64,000 nucleotides of DNA from a bacterium (GCA_004563405.1 SFTH01000007.1:1-64000); one strand, 5' to 3'; positions 1-8,123 are shown, numbered from the stretch's first letter. Notes: generated from the sequence alone by a model not told the origin. Numbers and translations are program-made.

Positions 1-549
1 GGCGGTTCAGCGGGTCCGTGACGATGCACTGGAACCTCTCCCCACCCAGATTCCCCCTGAATTCATCGAAGGAGATGGCTTCGGGCAGCGCCTCCGGTTT
101 GGGCACCGTCAGTGTATTCAGAATCCGGTTGACGCCGCTCAGGGAGGTTCCCGTGGCTTCTGCAACCGCTTTCAGGCTGCTGCGCCGGCGCAGCAGGTCG
201 ACGGCTTTCACCGCCACCCGATGGGTGAAGCGCTGATAGCGCCCGGCGAAGCTGCATTTTTCAGGAAATCTTTTCCCACATTCGGGGCAGAGGTATCGCC
301 TGCGCCGGTAGTGCAGCGTCGCCCGCTTGCCGCGCAGATCCAGATCCCGTATCGTCCGATTATGATAATCATGGACGCGGCTGGTCCCCGCTCCGCATGC
401 CGGACACAGCTGTGCTCAATCGTGATCTCCCGCGCATCCTCTTCACACCTGACATTTTCAGTTTTGACCGCATAGACCCTTTGTAGGAGCAGTCCTTCGG
501 GAATAAGATAGAATGTATGACAAATGAACGCAATCTGCCGGAACCGCAC
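1..549 (-). pseudogene. ISL3-family transposase, N-terminal part, frameshifted and cut by window edge
   Basis: Read on the minus strand, this is the N-terminal part of an ISL3-type transposase, the enzyme that moves an insertion sequence. One frame runs from about 549 to 415 and ends in a stretch like EITIE. The similarity then continues in another frame with a zinc-ribbon CPACGAG, then CPECGKRF, a helix-turn-helix-like stretch around SLKAVAEATGTS, and ISFDEFRG, where the first catalytic Asp of the DDE domain is expected. The two frames join if one base is missing near 410-418, so the copy looks inactivated by a 1-bp deletion. The rest lies beyond position 1. The 5' end is uncertain: the GTG at 549 has no good ribosome binding site. 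Inverted repeats of the element were not identified. Family call is confident; the exact start is not. Confidence 0.8.
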
Positions 550-610
550 AAAGCGCGGCAGAGGACATAATGAAATGATATTACAACTCTATTGGCTCAC
601 CGCAGCACGC

Positions 611-646
611 AAGAAAACAGCAACCCGTTTGTACAGGTTGCTGTTT
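611..646 (-). terminator. Rho-independent terminator of the tRNA operon
   Basis: On the minus strand, CAGCAACC (643-636) pairs with GGTTGCTG (625-618) around a 10-nt loop and is followed at once by TTTTCTT. It sits just downstream of tRNA-Cys, the last gene of the cluster. Confidence 0.85.
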
Positions 647-650
647 GATC

Positions 651-725
651 TGGAGGTGCCACCCGGATTCGGACCGGGGAATGAAGGTTTTGCAGACCTT
701 TGCCTTACCACTTGGCTATGGCACC
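651..725 (-). tRNA. tRNA-Cys (GCA)
   Basis: Full cloverleaf on the minus strand: acceptor GGTGCCA/TGGCACC, anticodon loop CTGCAAA (anticodon GCA), T-loop TTCGAAT. The discriminator base is T (U73), the usual identity element for cysteine tRNAs. CCA is encoded (653-651). It is the last gene of the Asp-Phe-Gly-Cys cluster. Confidence 0.96.
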
Positions 726-731
726 AAAAAA

Positions 732-807
732 TGGAGCGGTAGACGAGACTCGGACTCGCGACCTCCACCTTGGCAAGGTGGCGCTCTACCAACTGAGCTA
801 CTACCGC
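732..807 (-). tRNA. tRNA-Gly (GCC)
   Basis: Acceptor GCGGTAG/CTACCGC, anticodon loop TTGCCAA (anticodon GCC), encoded CCA with discriminator T. The T-loop reads TCCGAGT rather than the near-universal TTCGAGT, so position 55 is C where pseudouridine is normally made. The stem on both sides is intact, and the D-loop keeps its GG. Confidence 0.95.
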
Positions 808-810
808 AAA

Positions 811-886
811 TGGTGCCTTGGGGCGGAATCGAACCACCGACACTGTGATTTTCAGTCACATGCTCTACCTACTGAGCTACCAAGGC
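811..886 (-). tRNA. tRNA-Phe (GAA)
   Basis: Acceptor GCCTTGG/CCAAGGC, anticodon loop CTGAAAA (anticodon GAA), T-loop TTCGATT, discriminator A and encoded CCA. It lies 3 bp from tRNA-Asp and from tRNA-Gly, in one transcription unit. Confidence 0.97.
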
Positions 887-889
887 GGA

Positions 890-966
890 TGGCGATGCGG
901 AAGGGGCTCGAACCCTCGACCTCCAGCGTGACAGGCTGGCATTCTAACCAACTGAACTACCGCACC
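890..966 (-). tRNA. tRNA-Asp (GTC)
   Basis: Acceptor GGTGCGG/CCGCATC (one G-U pair), anticodon loop CTGTCAC (anticodon GTC), T-loop TTCGAGC, discriminator G and encoded CCA. First gene of the four-tRNA operon, 28 bp downstream of the -10 box at 995-1000. Confidence 0.97.
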
Positions 967-994
967 ACGTTCTGGTGGGAACAACAACTTGTAT

Positions 995-1023
995 ATCATA
1001 CTATACTTTTCTTCATTTGTCAA
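995..1023 (-). promoter_or_regulatory. Promoter of the tRNA operon
   Basis: TTGACA (1023-1018), a 17-bp spacer and TATGAT (1000-995) on the minus strand: a near-consensus housekeeping promoter, as expected for tRNA genes. Confidence 0.85.
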
Positions 1024-1166
1024 TAGCAAATTCCCATTCTTTCGGATTTTTTCTGATCACCCGCCGCCTGTGAAGCACGCCGCGCCCCTGCGGTGAATTC
1101 GTTGGGAGCGCGGCGCGCACGGAACTTTCGCGGTCGCACCGCAAAGCAACAGGCCGCCGGTTTCGG

Positions 1167-2354
1167 TTATGCCTCTGCCTGGACGAAGTGTAACTTGTTC
1201 TCCCCCACCGGATGCGCCTCCTTGGTAACGGTGGGATGCCCGATCACGATGCCAATGGCGTAATGGTGCCCCTCCGGGAAGCCGAAGCGCCGCTCCCAGT
1301 CGCCGCCCGTCCCAGAGCGGAACACGTCCATCGGCCGCCCGAGAATGACGCTGCCGAGGCCCATCCCCTGGGCGGACAGGGCGAGATTTTCCACCGCAAT
1401 GCCCGCGTCCACCTGAGCAAAGCGCGACCTCGGCGCTTCCGGAAGAGTGATGAACACGGCCAGCGGCGCGTTGAAGAAGACGTCGTAACCGGCATACTTT
1501 CTCTGCAAGTCTGCTCCCTCCGCAGCGAGCTGCGCCAGCATGCCCGCGCGATACTCCCGGCTGAATTCCTCCAGCAACGCCCGATCTGTCACAAAGCTGA
1601 AGTGCCAGTCCTGATAGTTGCAGGCGGTGGGCGACGCGAGCGCGGCGTCCGCCAGATTCCTGATTTCTGCCTCCGTAAGCGCCTCCTCCGAGAACCCGCG
1701 GGTGCTGCGGCGCTCAAGTATGGATTTCTGCGTATTGTTCAACAGTTTGCATCTCCTTTCATAGGTTTCCGTCATCATTTCCGTGCAGTCCCTGAGAAAC
1801 GCTTCCACATATTTCCGATCGATGTAGCGCACGGGATCGCTCATCGGACACGCACGATCGTAAAACGCCATCGTGTCCCGCCTCCAGAGTTCAAATTCGC
1901 GCCTGGTCAACAGCGGATGATCCTCCGGCGCGCGGCCGCGCATCACCATGTCCATCAGAAAGGGCGTAAGCTTCGACGTGTGATAGAGCTCAAAATCCGT
2001 AATGCAGGTATCGTTGTAATAGATTTTGGGATCCGGTTTTCCGTTGGGCAACAACATTCCGGGGAAGCATCTGCGGAAGCCCACTGCCCATTGGCCATCC
2101 AGCAGCACATGGATGCCATAACCCAGGTCGAAGGGAGTGAAATGCTCCATCCAGTAGGCCAGCACCTCGTCCGGCGCGGGTCTGCGCCAGTTGTGCAGGT
2201 GAAATTCGTCCTTGCGGGACTTGTCGCCGCCGTCGCGGATGTGAATCGCATCCGGCGAAATCGCGCCCAGGTAGTAGTCCGGATTCTCGCGCAGCTCGGG
2301 CTTGTCCTGCGCCCACGCCCAGGCCGCGAGCAGGTGTACCATCGGAAGTGCCAT
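1167..2354 (-). CDS. Zn-dependent phospholipase C-like domain fused to a nitroreductase
   Basis: A 395-residue protein made of two unrelated parts. Residues 1 to about 190 resemble the zinc-dependent phospholipase C superfamily as it occurs in Clostridia: an N-terminal VHLLAAW with His7, SPDAIH (Asp35, His38), FHLH (His52/His54) and GYGIHVLLD (His82, Asp86) supply candidate zinc ligands. Residues from about 208 are an FMN-dependent nitroreductase fold: RRSTRGF near its start, SPTACNYQDWHF, then GIAVENLALSAQGMGLGS and a closing IGHP stretch. No signal peptide is seen, so it is probably cytoplasmic. The ATG at 2354 has GGAGGAG just upstream and its own promoter at 2382-2410. The domain assignments are by motif. 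The biochemical link between a hydrolase-like and a flavin oxidoreductase domain is unknown. Confidence 0.8.
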   Translation of the reverse strand: MALPMVHLLAAWAWAQDKPELRENPDYYLGAISPDAIHIRDGGDKSRKDEFHLHNWRRPAPDEVLAYWMEHFTPFDLGYGIHVLLDGQWAVGFRRCFPGMLLPNGKPDPKIYYNDTCITDFELYHTSKLTPFLMDMVMRGRAPEDHPLLTRREFELWRRDTMAFYDRACPMSDPVRYIDRKYVEAFLRDCTEMMTETYERRCKLLNNTQKSILERRSTRGFSEEALTEAEIRNLADAALASPTACNYQDWHFSFVTDRALLEEFSREYRAGMLAQLAAEGADLQRKYAGYDVFFNAPLAVFITLPEAPRSRFAQVDAGIAVENLALSAQGMGLGSVILGRPMDVFRSGTGGDWERRFGFPEGHHYAIGIVIGHPTVTKEAHPVGENKLHFVQAEA

Positions 2355-2381
2355 TGTCTCTCCTCCATAATCACTGCATTT

Positions 2382-2410
2382 ATTCTATTCCTCCGTCCGT
2401 CGGATGTCAA
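2382..2410 (-). promoter_or_regulatory. Promoter of the phospholipase-like/nitroreductase gene
   Basis: TTGACA (2410-2405), 17-bp spacer, TAGAAT (2387-2382), about 30 bp before the ATG at 2354. Confidence 0.7.
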
Positions 2411-2455
2411 GACGTTAACCTTTTGTTCCGCCTGTATAAAAGTGCGCACATGCGC

Positions 2456-2484
2456 TTGACAAGCGCGCGGTTCGCGACTATAAT
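2456..2484 (+). promoter_or_regulatory. metK promoter
   Basis: A perfect TTGACA (2456-2461), 17-bp spacer, TATAAT (2479-2484). Transcription would begin near 2491, just upstream of the riboswitch. Confidence 0.9.
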
Positions 2485-2508
2485 CAGCTTGACAACAGAA
2501 AAATGTGC

Positions 2509-2608
2509 CTTATCAAGAGTGGTTGAGGGACGGGCCCGATGAAACCCAGCAACCGGTCGAGCAATCGACGAGGTGCCAATTCCCGCGGCGGAGACGCCGG
2601 AAGATGAG
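2509..2608 (+). promoter_or_regulatory. SAM-I (S-box) riboswitch aptamer
   Basis: The segment has the S-box signature: a P1 strand CTTATC (2509-2514), AGAGTGG, GAGGGA, GATGAAACCCAGCAACC and the GAGGTGCCAATTCC block. P1 closes with GATGAG (2603-2608). The element binds S-adenosylmethionine. When SAM is high, P1 forms and the downstream terminator is free to fold, lowering expression of metK. This is feedback on the enzyme that makes the ligand. Confidence 0.95.
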
Positions 2609-2652
2609 GCGAGCTTGAATCCTTTCGACTCGCCCATGCGGCGGGTTTTTTT
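2596..2652 (+). terminator. Riboswitch-controlled terminator before metK
   Basis: GCCG (2596-2599) pairs with CGGC (2639-2642) and GGCGAG (2608-2613) pairs with CTCGCC (2629-2634), followed by seven T. The stem-loop lies directly after the P1 3' strand, as in transcription-attenuating S-box leaders. Confidence 0.85.
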
Positions 2653-2681
2653 GTTGATCCCAGACCTGGAGGTAAAATCAA

Positions 2682-3833
2682 ATGCGTCATCTCTTTACTT
2701 CTGAATCTGTAACCGAGGGACATCCCGACAAGATCTGCGACCAGATTTCCGATTCCATCCTCGACGCCATCCTCGCTCAGGATCCCAACGCCCATGTGGC
2801 CTGCGAATGTGCGACAACCACCGGCCTCGTGCTGGTGATGGGCGAAATCAGCACCACCGCCTATGTGCCCATCGACCAGATCGTGCGCCAGAAGGTGGTG
2901 GAAATCGGCTATGACCGCGCGAAGTACGGATTCGACGGCCACAGCTGCTCCGTGCTGGTGAGCCTGGACGAGCAGTCCCCCGACATTGCGCAGGGCGTGA
3001 ACCGCGCTGTGGACATGGACCAGGGCGCGGGCGACCAGGGAATGATGTTCGGCTACGCCTGCAACGAGACCGCGGAATACATGCCGCTGGCCATCTCCCT
3101 GGCCCACCGCCTCACCCGCAGGCTCTCCGAGGTTCGCAAAAACGGCCTTCTCCCCTACCTCCGCCCGGACGGAAAGGCGCAGGTGACCATTGAATACGAC
3201 GGCGACGCGCCGGTGCGCATCGAGGCTGTGGTCGTCTCCTCCCAGCACGCGCCCGAGGTCAGCCAGGAGCAAATCCGCAGCGACGTGATCGAGCAGGTCA
3301 TCCGACCCGTTCTTCCTGCGGAGATGATGGACGCGGACACCAAAATCTTCGTCAATCCCACCGGACGCTTTGTGGTCGGCGGCCCTCAGGGTGATTCCGG
3401 CCTCACCGGCCGCAAGATCATCGTGGACACCTACGGCGGCTACGCCCATCACGGCGGCGGCGCGTTCTCCGGCAAGGATCCCAGCAAGGTGGACCGCAGC
3501 GCGGCCTACGCCATGCGGCACGTCGCCAAAAACCTTGTGGCCGCAGGCCTCGCGGACAAGTGCGAAGTGGGCGTGGCCTATGCCATCGGCGTGGCGAAGC
3601 CCGTATCCGTGTTCGTGGACAGTTACGGCACCGGCAAGCTCCCCGACGACCGCCTGGCGGAGATCGTAAACGAAGTGTTCGACCTTCGCCCGGCCGCAAT
3701 CATCCGCGACCTCGACCTCAAGCGCCCCATCTACGCTCAGACCGCCGCCTACGGCCACTTCGGCCGGGACGATCTGAATCTCCCCTGGGAGGCGCTGGAC
3801 AAGGTGGACGCCCTGAAGGCCGCCGCAAGGTGA
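2682..3833 (+). CDS. metK: S-adenosylmethionine synthetase MetK
   Basis: Makes S-adenosylmethionine from methionine and ATP in the cytosol, as a Mg2+/K+-dependent homotetramer. The 383-residue length is typical. Visible family motifs: TSESVTEGHPDK at the start, the flexible-loop region GAGDQGMMFGYA, NPTGRFVVGGPQGDSGLTGRK, and the phosphate-binding GGGAFSGKDPSKVDRS. The ATG at 2682 follows GGAGGT. The gene stands alone between its SAM-I riboswitch leader and a terminator, so its output is set by SAM level. It is the source of SAM whose nucleoside by-products could be handled by the 53.6-58.7 kb cluster (inference). Confidence 0.97.
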   Translation: MRHLFTSESVTEGHPDKICDQISDSILDAILAQDPNAHVACECATTTGLVLVMGEISTTAYVPIDQIVRQKVVEIGYDRAKYGFDGHSCSVLVSLDEQSPDIAQGVNRAVDMDQGAGDQGMMFGYACNETAEYMPLAISLAHRLTRRLSEVRKNGLLPYLRPDGKAQVTIEYDGDAPVRIEAVVVSSQHAPEVSQEQIRSDVIEQVIRPVLPAEMMDADTKIFVNPTGRFVVGGPQGDSGLTGRKIIVDTYGGYAHHGGGAFSGKDPSKVDRSAAYAMRHVAKNLVAAGLADKCEVGVAYAIGVAKPVSVFVDSYGTGKLPDDRLAEIVNEVFDLRPAAIIRDLDLKRPIYAQTAAYGHFGRDDLNLPWEALDKVDALKAAAR

Positions 3834-3850
3834 ACTTCCTGGCCGCATGA

Positions 3851-3895
3851 AACCCCCGTCCGCCGCGCTCAACGCGCGATGGGCGGGGGTTTTTA
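3851..3895 (+). terminator. metK terminator
   Basis: AACCCCCGTCCGCC pairs with GGGCGGGGGTT and is followed by TTTTAT. It may also work for thyX on the other strand, because the arms begin with A-rich bases. Confidence 0.75.
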
Positions 3896-3909
3896 TCGGG
3901 CAGCCGCAT

Positions 3910-5247
3910 CTATACTTCCTGCCATGCGCCGTTTACAATGCGCACCGGATGGCCGCAGCACATCGCACCCTCCGGGCAGCGCCCGGTCACGGCGCAGGTG
4001 GGGCCGTAATTCTGGAAGATGGGGCGCGCCTCCGTCTCGTTCAGCAGCTCCATCATCGCGCGGGCAATGCCACGGATCTCCCATTGTGCACGGTTGCAGC
4101 AGCGCAGCTTTGCAAAGTGCAGAAGCTCGCGGGCGTTCATGGAAATGAGCATGGAGGTCGTGTGTCCTGCCATGGCGAAGTAGGCCAGCTGATCGCCCGT
4201 TGCACCCCGCTCCCGGGCCAGGTCCGCCGCCTCGGACTGGGCGGCAAAGGCTTCCGCATACGCGCGCTGCGCCTCCGGATTCGACGAAACGCTCTCCGGC
4301 AGCACATAATTTCCGTCCGCCAGCGCGCTCAACTCATGGCGCAACAGCAGAGAGAGCATGCGGTGCCGGGTGAAGTGGGTCACACAGGCCAGCGACACGT
4401 TGTCGATGCGGAAGGCGTAATTGAGGATTTCCAGCTCCCGCGGCCGGCTGTCGAGCATCAGGGATCGCATGCTCTGCCCGTCAAAGCCGCTGAAGCGGCG
4501 TCCGAAGCGCATCGCCGTCTCCAACAGCGCCACGGGCTGCTCCGGCGCGCTCACGATACGAATCTCCGGCTCCACCGCGCCGCCCGCCAGAATGGGGCCA
4601 CAGCCACCCTCTGCGAGCTCCAGGGACTGCTGTGCGAGTTCGCCGTCCAGTACGCCGGGATAGAGCGCATCAAACTGTTCCTTCAGCTGCGCGCCCAGTC
4701 GGCGAAGCTCGGGAAAGATGCTTCCCCGTCCACAGAGCATGGCCGCGATCATGTGCATCAGCTCGCGGGCGTTCATCGTCGCAAAGAAGTTGCTGCGGAA
4801 GCCGTAGGGAAGCACGAACCGCGCGTCCTCCTTCGGTACGCCCAGCGCGAGCAGACGATCGTAGACGCCAAACAGCGCCTCCGAGCGCGCGGCATAGATC
4901 TCCCGCACGCCGTCGCACATGCTCTCCGGCTGCACATAGCCGGCATTTGAAAAATCGACGTATCTTCTGGACTTGACCGTGAAGGACGCCAGACGGAACT
5001 CAATGACGAACTGCTCCACAAGAACGGACACGTTGTCAAAGGCGAGACTGATCGTCTGGTGCTCGACGACGGATTTGTGCCCGGAGGAGAGCACCTTTCC
5101 CACCAGCTTCAAATCCTTCTGGACGTCGCCCGAGCGCTCAAAGATCTCCAGGGCGGTTCCCTGCTGGGTCGAAATGCGCGCCGAAGACGCCACCACCCGC
5201 AACGCATCTTCGTTTTTTAATAGGATCTTCGCCGTCCCCTTCTGCAT
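3910..5247 (-). CDS. thyX: Two-domain flavin-dependent thymidylate synthase (ThyX type)
   Basis: Methylates dUMP to dTMP using methylene-tetrahydrofolate, FAD and NADPH. At 445 residues it is about twice the usual ThyX length and holds two ThyX-like halves. The first half has SGHKSVVEHQTISLAF and FRLASFTVKSRRYV, which fits the R-x7-S(x)R-Y part of the ThyX motif although the leading RH is replaced by EF. The second half has THFTRHRMLSLL, with an intact RHR but no Ser at the eighth following position, then an ISMNARELLHFAKLR helix and a C-terminal CPEGAMCCG cysteine cluster. The start at 5247 is chosen for its GGAGGTG; upstream in-frame codons read into AT-rich DNA. Two-copy ThyX proteins are known in Clostridia; how the halves share the active site is inferred. 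Confidence 0.85.
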   Translation of the reverse strand: MQKGTAKILLKNEDALRVVASSARISTQQGTALEIFERSGDVQKDLKLVGKVLSSGHKSVVEHQTISLAFDNVSVLVEQFVIEFRLASFTVKSRRYVDFSNAGYVQPESMCDGVREIYAARSEALFGVYDRLLALGVPKEDARFVLPYGFRSNFFATMNARELMHMIAAMLCGRGSIFPELRRLGAQLKEQFDALYPGVLDGELAQQSLELAEGGCGPILAGGAVEPEIRIVSAPEQPVALLETAMRFGRRFSGFDGQSMRSLMLDSRPRELEILNYAFRIDNVSLACVTHFTRHRMLSLLLRHELSALADGNYVLPESVSSNPEAQRAYAEAFAAQSEAADLARERGATGDQLAYFAMAGHTTSMLISMNARELLHFAKLRCCNRAQWEIRGIARAMMELLNETEARPIFQNYGPTCAVTGRCPEGAMCCGHPVRIVNGAWQEV

Positions 5248-5275
5248 GCGCCCACCTCCAAAAATCATCCTCTCC

Positions 5276-5304
5276 ATTATACCACACGCAACCCATACCG
5301 GCAA
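5276..5304 (-). promoter_or_regulatory. Probable thyX promoter
   Basis: TTGCCG (5304-5299), 17-bp spacer, TATAAT (5281-5276), about 29 bp before the thyX ATG. The 5305-5565 stretch between thyX and the nrdD operators is AT-rich and holds no gene or RNA element that I can recognise. Confidence 0.65.
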
Positions 5305-5568
5305 GGCATGGAACTGAAGAAAGCGCAAGTCATCCGCCATCGGCGCACAATAGTCCGAATATAAAAGACGCACGCCCGTTTCCAGTTTTGATAAGTTTGT
5401 CACAACCAACCGCAGTCTGGTATAGCCTTTGGAAGATATTTCCGATCTGCCATACTTTTGTCTTTTTCGGCCATTAAAATGACCTGTTTGCGGTTTATCT
5501 ATTATATATAAAACGCGTCTGTTACAAATCTGTGTTGGGGTTCTTAAATCGGCACGACAGCGCATATA

Positions 5569-5616
5569 TCACAATATATTGTATTGACATTTCATTTTTA
5601 GCACAATATAATGTGT
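5569..5616 (+). promoter_or_regulatory. Pair of NrdR boxes upstream of nrdD
   Basis: Two near-palindromes, ACAATATATTGT (5571-5582) and ACAATATAATGT (5603-5614), match the NrdR-box consensus (ACACWATATATWGTGT). Their centres are 32 bp apart, about three helical turns, as usual for this repressor. The first touches the -35 box and the second covers the -10 box of the nrdD promoter, so dATP-loaded NrdR should repress nrdD. NrdR itself is not in the window. Confidence 0.85.
5584..5612 (+). promoter_or_regulatory. nrdD promoter
   Basis: Perfect TTGACA (5584-5589), 17-bp spacer, TATAAT (5607-5612). It is embedded between and within the two NrdR boxes. Confidence 0.9.
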
Positions 5617-5636
5617 TTCAGAGGGAGGAATGAGAC

Positions 5637-7955
5637 ATGCTGGACACAATACTCAAGCGGGACGGACGCACCGTTCCCTTTGACCCGGATAAAATCACGA
5701 ACGCCATCGTAAAGGCCTTTGAGGCGAGCCACAGCGCCAAGACCCAGGCCACCGCGGAGGAAATCACGCGGGAGGTCATACACAATCTGGAGCGCAGCGA
5801 GACCATCGAGGTTCCGAGCGTGGAGGACGTTCAGGACATGGTGGAGAGCGTGCTGATCGAAAAGGGCTTCGTGCGCACCGCCAAGAGCTACATTCTCTAT
5901 CGCGCCGAGCGCAGCCGCATCCGCGAAATGAACACCCGGCTGATGCGCGTCTACGAGGACATCACCAACAAATCGTCCATCGAATCCGACATCAAGCGGG
6001 AAAATGCCAACATCAACGGCGACACAGCCATGGGCGCAATGCTCAAGTATGGCTCCGAGGGCGCGAAGGAATTCAACATGATGTTCATGCTGAAGCCGGA
6101 GCACGCCGAGGCCCATCGCTGCGGCGACATCCACATTCACGACATGGACTTTCTGACCCTGACCACCACCTGCTGCCAGATCGACCTGATCAAGCTGTTC
6201 GACGGCGGCTTCTCCACCGGTCACGGCCACCTGCGCGCGCCCAAGGACATCCGCTCCTATGCGGCGCTGGCCTGCATCGCCATTCAGGCGAACCAGAACG
6301 ACCAGCACGGCGGTCAGAGCATTGTCAATTTTGACTACGCCATGGCGGACGGCGTGCGCATTACCTTCCGGAAGAACTATCGGGACAACCTCGCCCGGGC
6401 GCTGGAATTGCTGGAGGGCAATCTGGACGCCGAGGCGGAGGCCCGCAGGATTCTGGACGAAATTGAAGCTGAGGCGGGACTCGTCCCCACCCTGGTGCCG
6501 GACGACGGCTACAGGGCCGCCGAAGCAGAGAAGCTCTCCGCCCTCGGCGCAGGCGCGGAAGAGATCGCGCACATTCAGGGTTTTGCCCAGCGCCGCGCGG
6601 AAAAGGAGACCGACAAGGCGACCTATCAGGCCATGGAGGCGCTGATTCACAATCTGAACACCATGAACTCCCGGGCGGGCGCGCAGGTGCCCTTCTCCTC
6701 CATCAACTATGGCATGGACACCTCTCCGGAGGCGCGCATGGCCATACGCAATCTGCTGAAGAGCACTCAGGCGGGTCTGGGCAACGGCGAGACGCCCATC
6801 TTCCCCATTCAGATCTTCCGCGTGAAGGAGGGTGTGAACTACAACCCCGGAGATCCGAACTACGATCTTTTCAAGCTCGCCTGCAAGACCTCCGCCAAGC
6901 GGCTCTTCCCCAACTTCTCCTTCCAGGATGCGCCGTTCAACCTGAAGTACTACAAGAGCGGGCACCCGGAGACGGAGATCGCCTACATGGGCTGCCGCAC
7001 CCGCGTGATGGCCAACAATTTCGACCCCACGAAGGAGGTCTCCAACGGCCGCGGCAACCTGAGCTTCACCTCCGTGAATCTCCCCCGCCTGGCCATCAAG
7101 GCCAACCACAACCTCGATGTGTTCTTCGACTCCCTGGATCAGATGGTGGCGCTGGTGATCGACCAGCTGCTCGACCGCTTTGAAATCCAGGCCCGCAAGT
7201 GCGTGCGCAACTATCCCTTCCTGATGGGCCAGGGCGTGTGGATTGATTCCGAGAAGCTGGGCTGGGACGACGAGGTGCGCGAGGTACTCAAGCACGGCAC
7301 CCTCTCCGTGGGCTTCATCGGCCTCGCAGAGTGCCTGAAGGCGCTCATCGGCGAGCATCACGGCGAGAGCGAGCGCGCGCAGAACCTGGGGCTGGAGATC
7401 ATCGGCCACATGCGCAAGCTCTGCGACGAGGCGACCGAACGGCTGCACATGAACGTCACGCTGCTTGCCACGCCCGCGGAGGGACTCTCCGGCCGCTTCG
7501 TGAAGATCGACGCGCAGAAGTACGGCGTCATTCCGGGCGTCACCGACCGGGAATACTACACCAACAGCTTCCATGTGCCGGTCTACTATGAGATCAGCGC
7601 CGTGGACAAGATTCGCATTGAAGCTCCCTACCATGCGCTGACCAATGCGGGACACATCTCCTATGTGGAGCTGGACGGCGACCCCAGCCAGAACCTGGAG
7701 GCGTTTGAAAAGATCGTGCGCGTGATGAAGGAATCCGGCATCGGATACGGCTCCATCAATCACCCGGTCGACCGCGACCCGGTCTGCGGCTACAACGGCA
7801 TCATCGGCGACACCTGCCCCAACTGCGGACGCGAGGAGGGCGACCGCCCCTTCGAGCGCATCCGCCGCATCACCGGCTACCTCGTCGGCACTCTGGATCG
7901 CTTCAACAACGCCAAGCGCGCAGAGGAGGGCGACCGCGTAAAGCACAGCGTCTGA
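5637..7955 (+). CDS. nrdD: Anaerobic (class III) ribonucleoside-triphosphate reductase NrdD
   Basis: Reduces ribonucleoside triphosphates to deoxy forms under anaerobic conditions by a glycyl radical. The 772-residue protein begins with an ATP-cone allosteric domain (KRDGRTVPFDPDKI). Catalytic-core motifs include NINGDTAMG, HIHDMDF and MGCRTRV. The C-terminus has a four-cysteine zinc site (CGYNGIIGDTCPNCG) and the glycyl-radical loop RRITGYLVGTLDRFNN. The ATG at 5637 follows GAGGGAGG. Expression should be under NrdR, whose boxes overlap the promoter. The activating radical-SAM protein NrdG, often next door, is not found here and must be encoded elsewhere. The gene marks the organism as an anaerobe. 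Confidence 0.96.
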   Translation: MLDTILKRDGRTVPFDPDKITNAIVKAFEASHSAKTQATAEEITREVIHNLERSETIEVPSVEDVQDMVESVLIEKGFVRTAKSYILYRAERSRIREMNTRLMRVYEDITNKSSIESDIKRENANINGDTAMGAMLKYGSEGAKEFNMMFMLKPEHAEAHRCGDIHIHDMDFLTLTTTCCQIDLIKLFDGGFSTGHGHLRAPKDIRSYAALACIAIQANQNDQHGGQSIVNFDYAMADGVRITFRKNYRDNLARALELLEGNLDAEAEARRILDEIEAEAGLVPTLVPDDGYRAAEAEKLSALGAGAEEIAHIQGFAQRRAEKETDKATYQAMEALIHNLNTMNSRAGAQVPFSSINYGMDTSPEARMAIRNLLKSTQAGLGNGETPIFPIQIFRVKEGVNYNPGDPNYDLFKLACKTSAKRLFPNFSFQDAPFNLKYYKSGHPETEIAYMGCRTRVMANNFDPTKEVSNGRGNLSFTSVNLPRLAIKANHNLDVFFDSLDQMVALVIDQLLDRFEIQARKCVRNYPFLMGQGVWIDSEKLGWDDEVREVLKHGTLSVGFIGLAECLKALIGEHHGESERAQNLGLEIIGHMRKLCDEATERLHMNVTLLATPAEGLSGRFVKIDAQKYGVIPGVTDREYYTNSFHVPVYYEISAVDKIRIEAPYHALTNAGHISYVELDGDPSQNLEAFEKIVRVMKESGIGYGSINHPVDRDPVCGYNGIIGDTCPNCGREEGDRPFERIRRITGYLVGTLDRFNNAKRAEEGDRVKHSV

Positions 7956-7969
7956 ACGCCCATGCAACC

Positions 7970-8003
7970 GCGCCTGCGGAGTGAAACCGCAGGCGCTTCT
8001 TTC
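7970..8003 (+). terminator. nrdD terminator
   Basis: GCGCCTGCGG pairs with CCGCAGGCGC around AGTGAAA, followed by TTCTTTC. Confidence 0.85.
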
Positions 8004-8123
8004 GTCCATTTTGTAGAGCGCAGAGCTCACCGCTCCGCGCTCCGGCGTGCCCGCGCAGCCCTGACAGAAAGCACATGCGCGGCCTTTGCGGCGCACTTCG
8101 GATCCCATGCGCCGGTCTCCAAT

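Noticed and set aside
1060..1135. GC-rich inverted repeat after the nitroreductase fusion as a terminator
   Set aside because: GCGCCGCGCTCC/GGGGCGCGGCG can pair, but there is no U-tract and the loop is long, so it was not listed as a feature.
5248..5565. Upstream extension of ThyX to 551 residues
   Set aside because: The added residues come from AT-rich promoter DNA; the ATG at 5247 has GGAGGTG and matches where homology begins.
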